From NCBI RefSeq assembly GCF_003149105.1, contig NZ_QGDS01000010.1, forward strand, positions 86,069 to 150,068: a DNA stretch of 64,000 bases. The letters run 5' to 3'. This document shows, piece after piece, positions 62,668 to 64,000 of the stretch; the stretch's first letter is position 1; each line of letters begins with the position of its first letter. The position numbers were made by a program, and so were the translations under genes. Source of the stretch: Faecalicatena contorta (GTDB lineage: Bacteria > Bacillota > Clostridia > Lachnospirales > Lachnospiraceae). Below the pieces are notes generated by a model. The model was not told the DNA's origin, searched no databases, and saw only the letters and a program-made list of their open reading frames with translations.

Positions 62668-63033
62668 ATGATTCCCTCACAAATGTTAAAAGGAACGCTG
62701 GAGGGTTGTATCTTAGCCATCATAAGCAAACAAGAGACCTACGGATATGGTATTGTCGAGCAATTAGCGGAATATGGATTCGGAAAAATAGCAGAAGGAA
62801 CAATATATCCGTTATTACTGCGGCTGGAGAAAAACAAAATGATTACGGCAAGATACAAACAATCCGAGATCGGTCCCAAGAGAAAATATTATTCTTTAAC
62901 TTCTTTAGGAATGGAAGAACTACAGAACTTTACAGTTAACTATATTAAGTTATCGCAGGCGGTATCGAATTTATTAGATGATATGAAAGGGGGTGCTGTG
63001 GATGAGCAAAAAGGTAAAGATTCTTTTAAGTAA
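62668..63033 (+). CDS. PadR-family transcriptional regulator
   Basis: This small winged-helix repressor has 121 residues from ATG 62668 (AGGAGG upstream). It has the PadR pattern 'LKGTLEGCILAIISKQETYGYGIVEQL', 'EGTIYPLLLRLEKNKMITARYKQ' and 'KRKYYSLTSLGMEEL'. It overlaps the following DUF1048 gene by 32 bp, an arrangement common in Firmicutes where PadR controls a small membrane-protein operon. The two boxes at its promoter suggest autorepression. Confidence 0.9.
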   Translation: MIPSQMLKGTLEGCILAIISKQETYGYGIVEQLAEYGFGKIAEGTIYPLLLRLEKNKMITARYKQSEIGPKRKYYSLTSLGMEELQNFTVNYIKLSQAVSNLLDDMKGGAVDEQKGKDSFK

Positions 63034-63652
63034 AAACAATCAGTTAGAAAAACAAATTAGCCTGGATAGTAAACTTGTAATGACAGACATTGTAGTTTAT
63101 CTTCGAGGTGCCAATATCAGTGAATACCAGCAAGAGGTTATCCGGCAGGACATTTTGCAGATGGTCATAGATGGAGAGCAAAGAGGCACTGAAATAAAAG
63201 ATGTTATCGGGGAAGACTATCAGTCTTTTTGTGACCAAATCATAAATGAAGTGCCTAAATTGAACAAGGGGCAACGATGCTTATACGCAGTGAGAGATGG
63301 GTGTCTGTACTTCGGAATTTTAATCGCCATTTGGGCGGGATTCGGAGCTGTAGAAATGTTGAAAAATAATTCGCTGTATATTTGGGTAACAGCAGGTGAT
63401 ATTATCAGCATTTGTATGTGTATTCTGGCAGCAATGGTGATTGTTGGTATAATTACAAAGAAATCATTTGACGAAACCTTTGTTAAGGGAAAACAAATGC
63501 ATGCGCTTTTCATAGGAGCGTTATCGATTTGCATTATTACAGCGGTGCTTTTTACACAGAGAGTTTTTGAAGTACATGTAGTAATCTTAGGTGCGGTCCT
63601 TTTGATATTAGCTGCGTTATATAAGATTATGGATGGAAGATTGGCGGGATAA
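63002..63652 (+). CDS. DUF1048-type membrane protein paired with PadR
   Basis: This is a predicted membrane protein of about 216 residues. ATG 63002 has GGGG eight bases upstream; a GTG 9 bp earlier is also possible. The N-terminal ~90 residues ('VVYLRGANISEYQQEVIRQDILQMVIDGEQRG', 'EDYQSFCDQIINEVPKLNKGQRCLY') look like DUF1048. Four hydrophobic helices follow. Its function is unknown. Its overlap with padR implies a joint operon. Confidence 0.72.
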   Translation: MSKKVKILLSKNNQLEKQISLDSKLVMTDIVVYLRGANISEYQQEVIRQDILQMVIDGEQRGTEIKDVIGEDYQSFCDQIINEVPKLNKGQRCLYAVRDGCLYFGILIAIWAGFGAVEMLKNNSLYIWVTAGDIISICMCILAAMVIVGIITKKSFDETFVKGKQMHALFIGALSICIITAVLFTQRVFEVHVVILGAVLLILAALYKIMDGRLAG

Positions 63653-63691
63653 ATCGGCTTTGAAATTACTCTTAACGAGGGAGTGTAAGAT

Positions 63692-63732
63692 AGAGTGTGT
63701 AAGTTCAAAATGAACTTCACACTCTGTTTTTT
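63692..63732 (+). terminator. Terminator or IS-end hairpin after the PadR operon
   Basis: AGAGTGTG-T-AAGTTCA and TGAACTT-CACACTCT arms (63692-63707 and 63711-63725) with AAA loop and GTTTTTTTG after. It may end the PadR operon, or belong to the insertion sequence and stop incoming transcription. Confidence 0.7.
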
Positions 63733-63783
63733 TGTCAGGATATGTTAAACTAAACAACAGAGAAAAGGAAGGATAGAACTACT

Positions 63784-64000
63784 ATGGCAAGAAGAAAACG
63801 TGACCCTAAAAAAGATGCACTGGTACAGGCAATACTGAATCAGTACCAACCGGAAAACGTCGGAGACATGCAGGATGCTTTGAAAGATATCTTCGGCCCT
63901 ATGTTTGAATCAATGCTTCAGGGAGAAATGAAAGATCATCTGGGTTATGAGAGTAATGACCGACAGGAAAAGGAGGGGACAAACCGCAGAAATGGATATT
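63784..64000 (+). mobile_element. IS256-family transposase, 5' part, cut by right edge
   Basis: ATG 63784 opens a frame to the window edge (72 codons). The protein starts MARRKRDPKKDAL and continues with 'LKDIFGPMFESMLQGEMKDHLGYE' and 'EGTNRRNGY', the characteristic N-terminal part of IS256-type Mutator transposases. GGAAGG lies upstream. The left inverted repeat should be between 63660 and 63730, where GAGTGT is repeated, but its exact end cannot be fixed without the right end. Confidence 0.85.

Overview
The window looks like an accessory, catabolism-rich stretch of a low-to-mid GC Gram-positive gut anaerobe. A Lachnospiraceae/Blautia-like Clostridia is the best guess from the GGAGG ribosome sites, the lipoprotein-type binding proteins, the sortase-anchored surface protein and the many LacI-type sugar operons; this is inferred from gene style and not proven. 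Almost everything is on the minus strand. Five sugar importers (four ribose-type, one CUT1-type without its own ATPase) are packed into about 60 kb.

Region by region. (1) 1-5.2 kb: a ribose/AI-2-type ABC importer (binding protein, double ATPase, permease cut by the left edge) with an M20 metallo-deacylase gene inside the operon; its promoter is flanked by an inverted pair of 17-bp operators. (2) 5.2-17.1 kb: one long operon starting with a LacI repressor, then a fucose/arabinose-isomerase-like enzyme, a transketolase split into N and C subunits, a binding protein, a DUF2291 lipoprotein, an RbsA/RbsC importer, RbsD, a ribokinase-family kinase and a GlpK-like FGGY kinase. It reads as import, mutarotation, isomerisation, phosphorylation and two-carbon transfer of an unidentified sugar. 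A second, paralogous LacI lies just upstream at 17.5-18.5 kb. (3) 18.7-30.9 kb: a PucR-type regulator and an almost complete allantoate pathway (AllC, AllE, AllD, the FdrA/YlbE/YlbF oxamate carbamoyltransferase set, carbamate kinase) plus two transporters, with no allantoinase. (4) 31.1-32.0 kb: an alpha/beta hydrolase, divergent from the allantoate operon. (5) 32.1-48.5 kb: a glycerol-dehydrogenase-like enzyme, two further ribose-type ABC importers, an SDR and a zinc dehydrogenase, an SMP-30 lactonase and a ROK regulator. Several promoters here share a TAATGT-N4-ACATTA-like palindrome, suggesting one regulon for a sugar alcohol or related substrate. An AlbA_2 (Schlafen-like) regulator with its own operators is embedded. 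(6) 48.8-53.6 kb: a ~1600-residue cell-wall-anchored adhesin-like protein with tandem C-terminal repeats. (7) 54.0-62.5 kb: two GH32-type enzymes, a GH172 (DUF2961) enzyme and a CUT1 importer divergent from a LacI regulator, a plausible difructose-anhydride/fructan utilisation locus. (8) 62.6-64.0 kb: a PadR/DUF1048 pair and the start of an IS256-family insertion sequence cut by the right edge.

No rRNA, tRNA, CRISPR array or recognised riboswitch was seen. Promoters, operators and terminators were found by eye, and functional names rest on motif and family recognition, without database searches.
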